The position numbers and the translations under genes are program-made. A DNA stretch of 64,000 nucleotides from Silene latifolia (Eukaryota; Streptophyta; Magnoliopsida; Caryophyllales; Caryophyllaceae): the NCBI RefSeq assembly GCF_048544455.1, contig NC_133526.1, forward strand, positions 1,132,001-1,196,000, in the 5' to 3' direction. The notes under the pieces were generated by a model that made no database searches, was not told where the DNA came from, and worked only from the letters and a program-made list of their open reading frames with translations. Of the stretch, positions 43,124-56,000 are shown one piece after another; the first letter of the stretch is position 1; every line of letters starts with the position of its first letter.

Positions 43124-45956
43124 TGTAATACCCCGTATTTTATATAATAAATTAAATGGTTTTATATAATAAATTACATGGATATTATATATATTAAATA
43201 TTATACATTTTATAATATTAATTAAGTCGGGTAATCGTCGAATCGATAATTACGCTAAACTATCGATATAAGTTAATTGTGACGGGTTTTTAAGGAATGC
43301 GAAAGGTGAACTAAACAATTAAACATCGGCCCATTTGAGCTGGCCCAATACACGTCCAGCCCAATTAGCCTTACCCTATTTAAACCCTAACCCTAAACCT
43401 AACCCTAACAGTCCCTCTACCCGCCTCCCTCTTTCTCACTCCCTCATTCACGCCTCCCTCCCTTTCTCCAGCTAAAACTCTAACCCTCACGGATTATAGA
43501 GAGAGAGTGGTGGCTAAGGTTATTGACGGCACAACAAGGAGGGCCATAGGCCGTTCGTCGATGACTGTGGTTGGCCGTGGTGGCTGCTGTGGCGGCAGGA
43601 AATGGTAAGGACGCAACATCTCTCCTCTGTTTTCATTGTTTTGTCGGGTTTTCTGTCTTGTTTTATGTCTTATAGAGGTGAGGGTAGTGGTGGTTGATGG
43701 GGTAAGGTAAATGGGTGGTCAGGGTAGAGTGTATTGGTGGTGGGTAGGGTAGTTGTAGTTGGTGATGGTGGTGGTAATAGGCGGCATCGACGGGGTGGTA
43801 GGAAAAGGTTATTACAAGAGTTCCAGTTAAGTTTAGACAGGTAGTATTGGGGTGGCACCACCGTGGACTAGGGGGAGGTCGACACGGTGGTGCTGTGGTG
43901 TTTGTGGGCGTAGGTTGAGGGAGAACAGAGCTGTGGTGGTTGGCATGGAATAGAGCAGGGCTGCGGTGGTGGCGAGTTGAAAAAAAAGGGGGTGTGTGGG
44001 AAGGCGTGGTGGTGAACCAGGCCAAGTGATGGCCTGGGTTTGGACCGCCGGCGGCAGTCGACCCCAATGGGGGTGGCCGTTGGTGGCTGGGGCAGAGTGG
44101 GGACCACGGCTGGTGTTTAGTACGGTGGTTCAGGTGGTGTTTGAAGGGTGAGGGCGAGAGCGAAGTGTGGTTGGCGTGAGTCGGCTGTTTTGGTTTTTGA
44201 ATCGGGTTTTCCATAAGTTAAATTCGTTAATTAATCTTATTCTTAATTAATTAACTCCCGAGGGCATTAAAATAATTAAAAGACGGGTTTTCATAGTTAA
44301 TCATTATAATACATTAACGGGCCGTACTCTTAATTAATTAATGAAATTCACGTGTCATTAAATAATGTTGTTAATCTAATTCCCGAGTTGATTAAATTAA
44401 TTAGAGACGGGATTGAGTCGGGGTGTTTGAGTTATTTAAAGTTTGATTCGAGTACTTCTTAATCGGATAATTCGTTTAATCCTCTAATTATCGGGTTGGT
44501 TTAAGTTCCGAGTTAATTAAATAAAATAATAATTAATTAACTAGAAATGGGATTTTGAGACGGGATTGTTTAAGTTGTTTAAGGAATTGATTCGGGTATT
44601 TATAAATCATATAATTCATTTAATTATCATATTAGTTATCCAATTTAATTCCCGAGCCGGTTAAATAATTCAAGTCGGGTTTTGAGTCGGGTTTGTTAAA
44701 AGAGAAAAGTTACTATATCGGGAAGGTTTCCATTTTAAGAAATTATACTTTAATAACTTCCATTTTGGGAAGTTGGGTCAAATACTAATTGGGTTACTTT
44801 ATTTATCAGCCGGGCATATGTTGGTGTCGGGATTGTATTTCGGGAAGACTTCTAATTGAGAGATCTCCATATTTAGTAGTTAGTAATTATAAATATTATA
44901 ATTGTGCTAGGTGATGGATTCGTGAAGGATCGATAATCAATTCATTGCTTTATTCTGGACTGCTAATTGGATTTGCTGGCACTTGAGGTAGGGGAAATAC
45001 ACTTGTCCTAATATCGTCGTTGTTGAATTGTGTTGGTTGGATTCGTGGTTGATCTAAGTTATCATTTATATTCGGGAAGGTGATTGACTGAATTGATCAT
45101 ATTGAGTATGATAGTACAATATCGGATCACTGGCATGATTTTATGATTCATCATTTAATTGATTTATATAACGTGTTGCATCAATTTCTTTTGAGCATTC
45201 ATATGCATTGGAGTTGGAGGATGTTGTGTGACATGGTGTGGAGATTATTCAGGGTCTTGTGATATGGTGTGGAGATTATTCAGGGTCTTGTGATATGGTG
45301 TGGAGATTATTCAGGGTCTTGTGATATGGTGCAGAGATTATTCAGGGTCTTGTGATATGGAGCGGAGATTATTCAGGGTCTTGTGATATGGAACAGAGAT
45401 ATTCGTGGTCCTGGATATTCGTGGTCCGTGATATTCAGGGTCTGTGACATGGTGTGGAAGTTATTGATATGGTGTGGAAGTTATTGATACGGTGTGGAAG
45501 TCATTGATATGGTGTGGAAGTTATTCAGGGTCTGTGATATGGAGAGGTGGAGTATGTGACGAATTGGAAATGGAGTTATGTATTTTGTTGTCGTTTTATT
45601 ATGTTTTCCCTACTCAACCTCGTGGTTGACCCTGTGTATTCGTGAACACCTGTGATGATCCGTTTTATGGGGAGCAGACTTGACAGGTTTAAGAGATAGG
45701 ACGGGAGCTTGATGGGCGTGAGACATTGGATCAGACGACTTAGTGGCTAGATCATCACCTAGAAGACTTTCACTTTTATTTATGTCAGTTCTTGTAATCG
45801 AGTTGAAAAGAGGTTTGTAATAATTAAGTTAAAATATTATATAATTGCCTTGGAGTTTAATTTGTTATTCACTACCTCGGGAAACCGAGATGGTAACAGT
45901 CCGTTTTATTAGAGAATGTCTTGACGAGGACTTCTTTTATAAACCGGGGTGTTACA
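43124..45956 (+). repeat. Right LTR of the LARD (2833 bp)
   Basis: Nearly identical to the left LTR over its whole length. The few differences cluster in the telomere-like run, the minisatellite and a short stretch near 44810-44850. It ends GGTGTTACA followed by the GCCGG target duplication. Confidence 0.93.
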
Positions 45957-45961
45957 GCCGG

Positions 45962-47354
45962 TATGCCACAAATGTAATATTGTCCGTTATAACTTATTTT
46001 TTCAGTTTTCGATTCGATCCAGTCTTGACCTATGCTCAACTCAGTCCATAATACGTCCTATTTAAACTACACAAATTTATTTTGTAGGTAGGGACGATTT
46101 CGATGGGGGTGCAGGAATTCATCTATACCCCTTTGCCAAAAATAAATACAAATTTAATTGGTAAATAAGCATATCTAGTGGTTGTTTATAGTTTTTGTTA
46201 CCTTAAATGGTCATGAGTCCAACCTTAAATTGAACAGTTTTTTTTTTTGTGTCCTTTTACCATACATTTTGCCCAATTAAATATTTTTTAATGTATAATT
46301 CGATTTTTCGTTATAATTTTTTTTACGCACCCCTATCGATCAAATACTAAAATCACCCCGTTTGTAGGGTTACTAAAATGTATGAGACTAATGCAAATGC
46401 TCAATGGCAAATGAATCCAAAATATTAAGTTTCCGTTTCCTTAATTTCAAGTTTTATTATTTGGATAATCTGATATTTATAGGGGCAGCATAATGCCACG
46501 AACCAAGTTGTTAGTGCCACGAAATCAAAAATGACAAAAAACCAGACATATTGATTTAGGACTCAAATCTTTGCGTCGTCCCTTTATTTCTAATTAGAAC
46601 AAACCCAAAACTAATTTCTATAATAAACCCTAAACTAAACAAAAAAGCCTCATCAAAATTGTAAGAAAGAGATTAATTTGATCAATTATAATGCAATTAG
46701 TGAATTAAAAATATCTTTTAGCACCCAAATTATCATCCTTAATTGAAGAGATTCGTTTATTTTGAGATGAGGTAGGGTTATCAATAGAGAGAACTATGTT
46801 TGATGATTTTTAATGAGGTAAGTAAATGGAAGGTATAGTACAAAAAGTAATGTAATGAATAAAATACGTACTACGAAAATAAATTACGCTTTTTTATTTA
46901 TGAAATTCTATTATCATTATATGTAAATATTAGGTTTTATTCTTATCCAAATATAATACTGAGTTAAAATTTTGTTTGGTTAAATCTTGTGATACTTAAA
47001 TAAGTAGTCGAGAAAGTAGCAAAAAAAATTAAAACTAATAAGACATTCCCTTTATCTTTATCGTATAAGTCATTTTCATATTTCAAACTCTCACTTTTCT
47101 TTTATTATTTTTCAAAATACATGAGTAAATATTATGAAATATACACACATATGAATGCCTTTTTGTAAAAAATTGGAGAAATACATTTTTCTTAAAATTA
47201 AAGTTGAAGCTTTATTTGGGAAAGCGTCCTATATGTAAAAAATGGGGAGAGTTTTGATTAATTTTAAAGTGTTTGGTAAAACTAACTAAAACGATAATTC
47301 ATATTTGCTAAAATGATTTATAAAGACACGTCTATTATCAATATATTATAGTAT
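45962..47354. other. Intergenic, nothing recognised
   Basis: AT-rich DNA without coding or clear repeat structure. It directly continues the sequence that was present before the LARD inserted. Confidence 0.5.
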
Positions 47355-47793
47355 GGCTCTGTTTGGTAAACAGCGGATTAATATTGGCAGAAGCAGATTG
47401 TGAAAGCAGATTATAATTAGCAGATTTTGTTGACAGGTTTGACTAGTATATTCGATTAGCAGATTTTGTTAAAGGTGTTTGGTAAGTAGCAGATTTAAAT
47501 TAGCAAATTATCTCAATCTTTTGTAAAATGACAAGTAAGTACATGAATTAACTATGGAATAAAGGTAAGGTTATATTTTCCTAAGGGTAAAAATGTGAAT
47601 TTATTTTTTTCCCAATCTACTCTTAGAATATGCTGGAGGGAGCAGCATATTGTAAAATAGTAGATTCGGCCCCAATCTACTATCCCAATATGCTGTTTAC
47701 CAAACACCTCAAATAGCATATTGACCGGTCAAATATGCTAAAAGTCCCAAATATGCTATTTTTTTGTCAATCCGCTGTTTACCAAACACCCCC
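47355..47793. mobile_element. MITE, 439 bp, with GTTTGGTAAACAGCGGATT ends
   Basis: Terminal inverted repeats GGCTCTGTTTGGTAAACAGC and GCTGTTTACCAAACACCCCC (inner part CGGATTRA) are flanked by TAT on both sides (47352-47354, 47794-47796). Inside, AGCAGATT and AGCATATT words recur on both arms. It is non-coding. A 3-bp duplication would fit PIF/Harbinger, but the superfamily is not certain. Confidence 0.8.
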
Positions 47794-47899
47794 TATATGT
47801 TAATAATTAATAAAAGTAACATGTGAATATAATAAACTACCTAATCAATAATTTCAGGTTCACTTGACTCAATTGACACTTACCAACAGTTCATAGACT

Positions 47900-48119
47900 A
47901 TACATCTGAGGTAGTACCTCTTATTGTTTATTTTCTGAGTTTTATTGTAAAGTTTTTGAGTTCTACTTTAGTATAAAGTTTTTGAGCATATTTACTAAAA
48001 CATTACACTAAAAAAATATAATATTGCTCAAAAACTATATTTATAAATGGTAATATGCTCAGAAAAAATGTGTATATGCTCAAAAATTACAAGGTCTGAG
48101 GTACTACCTCAGATGCGTA
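47900..48119. mobile_element. Small inverted-repeat element of about 220 bp
   Basis: Ends CATCTGAGGTAGTACCTC and GAGGTACTACCTCAGATG are inverted copies. Inner parts are also mirrored (AAAGTTTTTGAG against CTCAAAAACT). It is a non-autonomous element of unknown superfamily lying 0.4 kb upstream of the RPS15 start. Confidence 0.7.
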
Positions 48120-48365
48120 ATCTTTTTTCTCCACTTACCAAATACTTGCATGTGAAAATATTTAGCCGATTTTTTAGTCAAATTAAGCTAGTTTATTTGT
48201 CTTAGCCCTCAACCTTGAATAACCACTCATTAAAAACCCCTTTAACAAATAATCAAGGCAAAGAGAGTAATTAGATCCGAGCTTATCAGTTCTAAATCAT
48301 TCATCTAATCAATCACAAGACCGTCATGTACAAGAATCCCCGGGCTAGGCTCACATGATAGTTTT

Positions 48366-48453
48366 TGGGCCGAATACAAAATAACCCATAAAGGAACCAC
48401 TCCACGTCTCCACCCATCCACTTATATAAAAACCAACACTCTCAAAACCCTAG
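48366..48453 (+). promoter_or_regulatory. RPS15 promoter: site II, TATA and telo-box
   Basis: TGGGCC (48366-48371) matches the site II element, TATATAAA (48423-48430) the TATA box, and AAACCCTAG (48445-48453) the telo-box. This set is typical of plant ribosomal-protein and other growth-linked genes. More AACCCTAA copies lie just inside intron 1 (48538-48553). Confidence 0.75.
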
Positions 48454-48532
48454 CATCCTCTCCAACACTTCACTAGCGCATTCCTCATTTCCGCAGCTTT
48501 CTCAACTATCATCTCAAATCTTCAACTCAATC

Positions 48533-51358
48533 ATGGTAAACCCTAACCCTAATCCCTCTTTCAATTCATTTTATTGATTCAATTCTTCTGATTCTCTTAC
48601 ATTTCTGCAATAATTTTACTAATTGTGTTTTCGATTGTTTGAAACAGGCGGAAGTGGAAGCTGATCCAGCGGCGGCGATCGCGGCGCCGAAAAAGAGAAC
48701 GTTCAGGAAGTTCGCTTATCGTGGAATTGATCTTGATGCTCTTCTTGATATGAATACTGATGAGCTTGTTAAGCTGTTTGTTGCTCGTATTCGCAGAAGG
48801 TTGTTTCGATTTCCTCCTCTTTTTGTTAATGTTTTCTGTTTCCGTAATTATCGTGTAAGACTGTTATATGATTAGCCGTATAATGTTAGCGAAGGAGTGT
48901 CGTAGAACTGTCTTGCATGATGGATACTGATTTTGATTTCTGCGTTGTTTGATTTTTTTTTTTTCCGTATTGTTTCGATGAAATGTGGTGTAGAAGGTCT
49001 TGTAAATGTTGAAAAATTGTCTGAAATGATAGATACTGATTTTATCGATATCTTGAATATTCAAAGGAGTAGAATGAACTATTTTAAGGCCGTCGTATGT
49101 AGCACCTGTGCACCATAGAATTGTTCTGATATAGAGTTACTCGTGAAACGAGTTGTAGCCTTATTGTAAGTTGTGATGTGGCATGTCATATAAAAGTACT
49201 GATTTTGTCGATATCATGAAATGAGGTATTTTAAGGCCGTTGTATGTCGCACCTGTGCACCGTAGAATTGTCCTGATATAGAGTTACTCGTGAAACGAGT
49301 TGTAGCCTTATTGTAAGTTGTGATGTGGTACATCATATAAAAGATGTATGTTTGTCCTGCATGATAGGCACTGGTTTTTTGATATCATGTAACGAGGTGT
49401 AAAATGTACTATTTTAAGGCTGTCGTATGTCACACTAGTGCACCCTGAAATTGTCCTGATATATAGTTACTTGTGAAATAAAATGTAGCCTTATTGTAAA
49501 TTGTGATGTGGTACGTCATAAAAAAAGATTTAGGATTATCTTACATGATAGCCTGATAGGCACTGGTTTTTTCGATATCATGAAATGAGGGGTAGAATGT
49601 ATTCTAAGGCTCGTTGTTTGACGTACAAATCTGTGAAACTGTTATGTTAGATGGATATTTTTCAAATGAGGTGTCGAAGTATTGTAAGTTTGCTTTTGTA
49701 CATCACATAAAAAGAGGCGTATAAGCTATTTTATAGCCACTGTACACCGTATAAATGCTTTAGAATTGTGCCATTCTCATGAAATTAGCTTTAAAGTTAT
49801 TGTGAGGCCATTGTAGGAGTTCGTATGTTGTAGAACTGTTGTGCAGGATGAATATTTGAGTACTGATTTTGTTTCCTAAGGCTATTTTTTTGATTGTATT
49901 GTGTCTTGTTTGGAATTTGAAGGTTTGGGAGAGGTTTGAAGCGCAAGCCTATGGCTCTTATCAAGAAGCTTCGCAAGGCGGTATGATTTTCATTTCTCTT
50001 TTATTGTTATGTATTGGATTTTGTGTCTATGTTTCGTGTATATACACTTGGCTTGTTAGTATTTATACATTTTTTTTTTCAAAAGGAAGTAGTTCTATTC
50101 TTCTATTCACGGATGTAAAGAACATTTCCTTTATGTTGATTGAGAAATGTTGTTGCTAATGTTCCCAAGTAAAACATATCCAGTAAAAATTAACATATCC
50201 TTTACTAATGCGTCAACGTAAAGAAGAACATTTGATGTTTTTGAATGAGTTATGGTAGAGGTCTTTGTCTACACAAGGGGTCAAGATGGTTCTAGGTGAA
50301 AAGTTTAAATTGGCATTTTCGTCCTTTGTAGATGGTGTACTTTATTTGACACAAGTGTTCATTCTTTATGAGCTAGGGAGTGTAATGTTCAAGAGAAGTT
50401 GTCAGACCGTGTTCTGTGTATATTCCGGCAGTTATAACTTCAGTTTTTGTTCATTTTTTTTTTCAGAATTCATATTTGTTAGATTTTTCTTGTATCGACT
50501 TAGTGTCGTACACTACCGGCCTATTTAAGTTCCTACCTCATGAAGTAGTGAAAATGTGTTAATGTTGATCAGGATTAAATTTACAAGTTTTTTTTACTCA
50601 TCTCTGATTGCTTTGGGAATGCGGTCAAAGTTGAACAAAAATGTTTTGAATAATCTCCAGTCTGTCGCGCCGCTCTTTTTTGCTTTCACATCTCATTTGT
50701 TTGTATATCAAGTGTTTACCATCATATTTGATAATTTTTCCGCAGCTTTGACTTGCTATTGTTTTCATAGTCATGTTATTTTATACTATTGTATATGATT
50801 TGAAGATTTAAACTGTTTTAGGTTTTTGGTTGTGTCTATAACTAGCATGTTGAAACTAAAAAAATCTTTTTGTGAGCTTGAAACGAATTGGCTCACTAAC
50901 TCTCATATTCCAAATGATTTTTATGAGAGTTTGTGAGCCAATTCGTTTTATCCCGTCATACTCCATATTCCAAATTCGAGTCTAAGAAAAATGATTCTTT
51001 TTTGCATATTTTTATTTATATATGTTCAAAACTTCAAATGATCAGTGCTTTCTATGTGTTGTGGATTCTTTATCTTAAAAACTTTTTGTTTCTATCTTGT
51101 CAAAAACAGAAACGTGAGGCACCAGCCGGTGAGAAGCCTGAGCCAGTAAGGACTCACCTCCGAAACATGATCATTGTTCCAGAGATGATTGGTAGCATCA
51201 TCGGTGTCTACAATGGCAAGACCTTTAATCAGGTTGAAATCAAGCCCGAGATGATTGGTCACTACTTAGCCGAGTTTTCCATCAGCTACAAGCCTGTTAA
51301 GCATGGTCGACCTGGTATTGGTGCCACCCACTCTTCAAGGTTCATTCCTCTTAAGTGA
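48533..51358 (+). CDS. RPS15: Cytosolic 40S ribosomal protein S15 (uS19)
   Basis: Component of the 40S subunit head near the decoding site. Four exons: 48533-48535, 48648-48799, 49923-49980, 51110-51358; GT-AG introns, phase closes to 153 residues plus stop, the usual plant length. Exon 1 holds only the initiator ATG. Seen: [20 protein letters not shown] at the start, [74 protein letters not shown] and the C-terminal [12 protein letters not shown], all strongly conserved in uS19. A eukaryote-specific N-terminal extension is present, so this is the cytosolic form, not the organellar S19. The gene looks intact. Intron 2 is enlarged by a tandem repeat. Promoter elements suggest co-regulation with other ribosomal-protein genes. 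Confidence 0.97.
48920..49740 (+). repeat. Degenerate tandem repeat in RPS15 intron 2
   Basis: About four to five copies of a 165-190-bp unit share GATACTGATTTT or GGCACTGGTTTT, CGATATCATGAAATGAGG, ACTATTTTAAGGC, GTGCACC, CTGATATAGAGTTACTCGTG and GTAGCCTTATTGTAA. Starts lie near 48926, 49030, 49196, 49367 and 49559. Later copies are more decayed. Confidence 0.85.
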
Positions 51359-53023
51359 GAAGTTGTCTTCTACTTTAATTATCATCATTCCGATCTAGTC
51401 GGTCTGGGACTTTTTGTTTGTTTGTATTTCGGGTGTAGACATGAAATTCTCGAGTTGTTTTTACTGCGTACCTAAACTTTTCTAGTTAATACCGGATTTC
51501 CAGATGAAAGTTGGTTTGTTTTAGCTAATTGTCATCGACTTGCAGTATACCCATTACCCAGATCTCATTCCTATGGCCAATTGTTTCTGAGGTCGTTGGA
51601 ATTGTGGTTTTCGTTCAAGAGAGCAGTACGTTTTTCTCTCATTTAGCCCCTCTGTTTCATACAGAGATTTTAAAAGTTTTACCGCAGTTGTCAAGCTTCT
51701 TCCCTCAAAGCTAACACCGTTTGAATGGGCATAGTTGGGGAATTCGGGGTTTCGGGGCCTTTGTTAACTTGGCTTCCTTGGTGCTGCAAGCGGTTCTTTT
51801 GGCGTGTGTCCTAAGAGTGTACTCCTAGTCCTAATTCCACTTTTTTTCGACAATAGGCTTGCCAAGCTTTAATTAATGCCTAATAATTTAGCAATAATAC
51901 AGAAGAAATAACTAAATCTAACACAATGAGAATTTGTGTAAGAAAATTGTCTAGTAATAGCAAGTTGGTGGAGTCCGGATAACTGAGCACAAGTGTTTTC
52001 ATCCACATTTTCCACAAACTAAAGATCTTCTGAAGCATTAACGGAAATGAAGCATCCGTTTGCTTGAATGCTAACTCTCATGTACCACTTCAATTCTGAG
52101 ACTACATTAGCGTTCTCGTACACAAGTAACATAAAAAAATTACACGTAAGCTCGATAAGATATAACTTGGTTGTGTGATGCTATTGTACCACTGGAGGTA
52201 TAATGTTATTTGTGGTCACCAAGTCTTAAAATCAACTCGTGCGACACGAATGTTAGCTAACAATCTACCATTAAACATGTGAGTGAATTTATCGTTTAGG
52301 AATAATTATTGTCATGTCAAACAATGTACTCATATTCACCCATATGTTCATACTTCATATATTATCCTATATTTACACAAAATTTATCATTCATATTCCA
52401 CCCATCAAGGTATAGTAAAATAAGATCCTCTGTTTTTATTACAAGAAATGGAAAGTCAATTTCCTGCCACAATCTAGATTTCATTTTATAGGGATCTAAC
52501 AATTTATATTTCATCTTGAAAAATAAAGGGGAAAGAAAATAGAATAAGAAAATAATATAAAATTATATTGTGAGTAAAAATACTCTTTATTTCTTTTTAA
52601 AAATAAAGATCTCAACTTCTAATCTAATTTAGATAAAACAAATTCCATAGGATATATAGGATTGCTGTCTGCCTTATTTTCTCTTATTACGACTTAATCA
52701 GAAGGTTGGAGTTCGAAGGGAGAAGATCGATAACAATCCTCGTCGAAACTAGTGGGCTAGTCATCCTCTTATGTTGGGCTTATTGCCAACGTAGTTAATT
52801 CGAGACACAACCTAAAAGAATACAACCACCAAAGAAAAGAGTTTACCAAAGCCGACTTCCAACTCCTTCTCCTTCTCTCTCTCCCTGCCATCTCCATTAC
52901 TCTCACTATCCTGGTATCTATGACTTCTCTAATCTTCCATGTTTTTGATTTTATCTAGGGTTTACACGCTTTAATTGTTGTTAATTGTATGTGTTGTTTT
53001 GATTATTTCAGAGTGTAACAACA
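51359..53023. other. RPS15 3' flank and PheRS alpha upstream region
   Basis: RPS15 3' UTR probably reaches about 51800. The rest is AT-rich intergenic DNA. A CT-rich leader (about 52860-52915) with a GTATCT donor near 52914 and an acceptor at 53010-53011 suggests a 5' UTR intron for PheRS alpha. No other gene is seen. Confidence 0.55.
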
Positions 53024-56000
53024 ATGGCGGAGGAAGCGATTTTGGGATATTTGGAGAAGAATGAGCGGATTCCTGATTCTGGAAGTTTCGCGGAGGAATT
53101 CGGTTTAGATCACGACGAGGTCGTCAACGTTACGAAAAGTCTCCATGGATATGAACTTGTCATTGCTCAGGTTCGTTGATTTTATTGTTTTTATTTAGTT
53201 TCATTAATTGTTGTACTGATTGAGCTTAATTGTTTTGTTTTAATTGAGGTTGATGAGTTCAATTGATTTGCTTAACTTGTCTCGTTTCGAAACGAATACG
53301 ATATGTGGAGAATGTCAGTAGTGCCGTAGTGATTGTTGTTTTCAATTGCTTGATTTTGGAAAAAAACATACTCACTCCTATTCCGGATAACTGTGCCATT
53401 GTTGAGATGACACAAGAGTTAAGAAAGTGAGTGAATAGACGGAAATGGACAATGAAAAGTACTAATAAGATGGGTTAAGGGTGGGTTGGATTGTAAATAA
53501 TGAAAAGTAACAAGGGTAGTATAGTCATTATGTAAGAAAAACCATTACTAAAGGGACAATGGGACAGTTATGTGAATAGACGGAAATGGACAATGGCACA
53601 GTTATCCGGAATAGAAGTGAGTATTAAGGTTGATTAGTCAGAGTTGCAATAGAGTTAAACTGATTTGCTTAACTCGTTGCGTTTTGAGACGAATAGAATA
53701 TTTGGAGAATGTGAGTTTTGTTTTCAATTGCTTGATTTTGGGGAAAAACATATTGAGGTTGATTAGTTAGAGTTGCGATAGAGTTCAATTGATTTGCTCA
53801 ACTTGTTGTGTTTTGAAATGAATACGATATTTGGAGAATGTGAGTAGTGTCGTAGTCATTGTTGTTTTCAATTGCTTGATTTTGGAAAAACATCGCGAAT
53901 ATTATCTAATGGTGTTCGATTTTTCAATCCCGGGGATTTTGCCAGGATATTAAGAGGGAAAGTTGGGTTCTTACTGATGAAGGGAAAAGTTATGCTGTTG
54001 CTGGCTCGCCTGAGATGCAATTCTACTTGGCTATACCACCTGATGGTATTGCACCCGATGAACTGCAGGTTAGCTGTCATTTTAACTTACAGTAATTGGG
54101 CATGGACGTTTTCCCTTATTTGTCTCTACTATTTAATAGATTTTACATTATCTAAATGTTTGAGCGGTGGTGTATGCAGAAAAAGCTTGATCCTTCTGTG
54201 TTCAAAATTGGGTCCTCGCAAGCAATGAAGAATAAATGGGTAGAAAGGGGAAAGCAATTAGTGTCTCGTAAGGTAAAAGATTTAATTTTTGAGATGTCCA
54301 GTATGAAATCACGTTTTTTTTTGTCTGCCTGGCTAGTGTTATTACTTTTACTAGTGCTTCACTCCCACACACAAAAAAAAATGACAACAACGCAATTTTG
54401 ATAGAAAGAAAGGGAACAGTATTCACAGCAGGGCAAGGAACACATGACAAATCATGTCTTAACTTGGAGAGCACTATATCCATAGTAGTGAAGCGCAGTT
54501 TGATACTTGATTTCACAATTGCTCCTTAGCCCGATTTCGGCCGATTCACCTTCAATTCCTGTAGCCGTGGCTAACTTTAAATTTTCTGCCGCAGTGCGGT
54601 GACGCTGCTTATATACAACTATGGCTAAAACCACTTTTACCTATTAAATAAAGCACAATGGACAGACTTCTTGAGGCAACTGAAACTTAGAGGCTTTATT
54701 GCAGTTGAAGTTCTAATAGTTAAAGTGTAGATGGATAGTATTAGGGAGGGAGTAGATGTTTCACATCACCACCTAATTTTGTCAGTCCTTTTAAGATGTG
54801 TCTATTTGTAATGACCCCAATGGCTCAAACTTATGTTAATTTCTATAGATTAAACGTGTTTAGTAGCGGATTTGAATAGTCTTCCTGCTGCAGGTTCAGA
54901 ATGTTGAAGACGAGGTCAAGCAGCTACTTGTTAGGATACAAGCTGGTGAAGTAAGTTGTCTTGTGTTTCCAATTGCAAAATATGCTTCTCTGATGTGCTT
55001 CATGTTAAGAAGCAGATGGCTTTGACATTGGAACGCGTTGATGTAGTTTATTATATACGTAGTATTTCTGTTGCTGTATGCTGTTTGCTTGACCTTGATA
55101 GCTGGAGGTTACAAAACTAGCAAGAAGTGGTTACTCAGATAACTTTAGCCCAATTATTGTAACGTGCTTCTATGAGTATGATACTTTACTCTCATGAGTG
55201 ATATTCATCTAGATATGTCAGATTTACTAAATTGAAATGTCATATTTATGAAAAGTATCTGCCCTCTTCATTATTGGCTCAACACACCTATATAACCATA
55301 TTCATAAAGATGAGCTACCATATTCATCAAAATAAGTTTCCAGATCCATGAAATTGTGTTGGTATATGCGTCATAGTGAAGAATTGCTAAGCTTTTTTCT
55401 GTCTATATTATTTCATTCACCTTATTCACAAGAACCCGGTAACATATATAGCTTCGTGATGTGTGGTTAAAAGTTAAAACTAGTTATGGCTTTCCCTTCT
55501 GCGCACAGTTACGAGGGTATTATTTTGGGTTTTTTGCATTTTCATGAGTGATAATCATTTCAGGTGATTGGTCAAGAAGAGATTAATGCTCTCAAAAAGA
55601 GAAAACTCATTGCCCCTCAGTAAGAATTTTTATCCGATTTTCACCTCTAGTGGGTAGTTTCACTTCTTAATTTGCCTGTTACTATAAGGGTTTGAATGTC
55701 TTTTTGATTATGTGAATTTCTAATATTTTTGTTCGCTAGGACGTGGAAAGGATACTCACTGAGTAAGGGTCCTAAATATGCTCCAAAGAGAATGAAAGCT
55801 GCAACAGATTTGACTCGAGAAAATTTGCAAAGGTAAACGATTAAGCACCCCTACTCATCATAACAGTCATCTTTTGAAAACCTTCATCTAGAGTACAAGA
55901 TTTATTGCCCAAAGGTATATTTTAAACGATTAGGCACCCTACTCATCATAACAGTCATCTTTTGGAAACTTCATTTAGAGTACAAGATTTATCATTTATT

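Larger units (their letters stand above)
36355..45956 (+). mobile_element. LARD-type LTR retrotransposon, structurally whole, very young (9.6 kb)
   Basis: Two long direct repeats, 36355-39196 and 43124-45956, flank a 3.93-kb interior. The element is bounded by the 5-bp target duplication GCCGG at 36350-36354 and 45957-45961. A primer site follows the left LTR and a polypurine tract precedes the right one. The interior has no open frame of 60 codons or more and no gag, protease, RT or integrase motif that I can find, which fits a large retrotransposon derivative (LARD) mobilised by an autonomous relative. Ends (TGTAATACCCCGT), primer site and the ACTTCGGGACGAAGTTC motif before the PPT suggest a Ty3/gypsy chromovirus-like parent. 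By eye the LTRs differ at roughly a dozen places in 2.84 kb, suggesting insertion well within the last million years. Confidence 0.93.
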
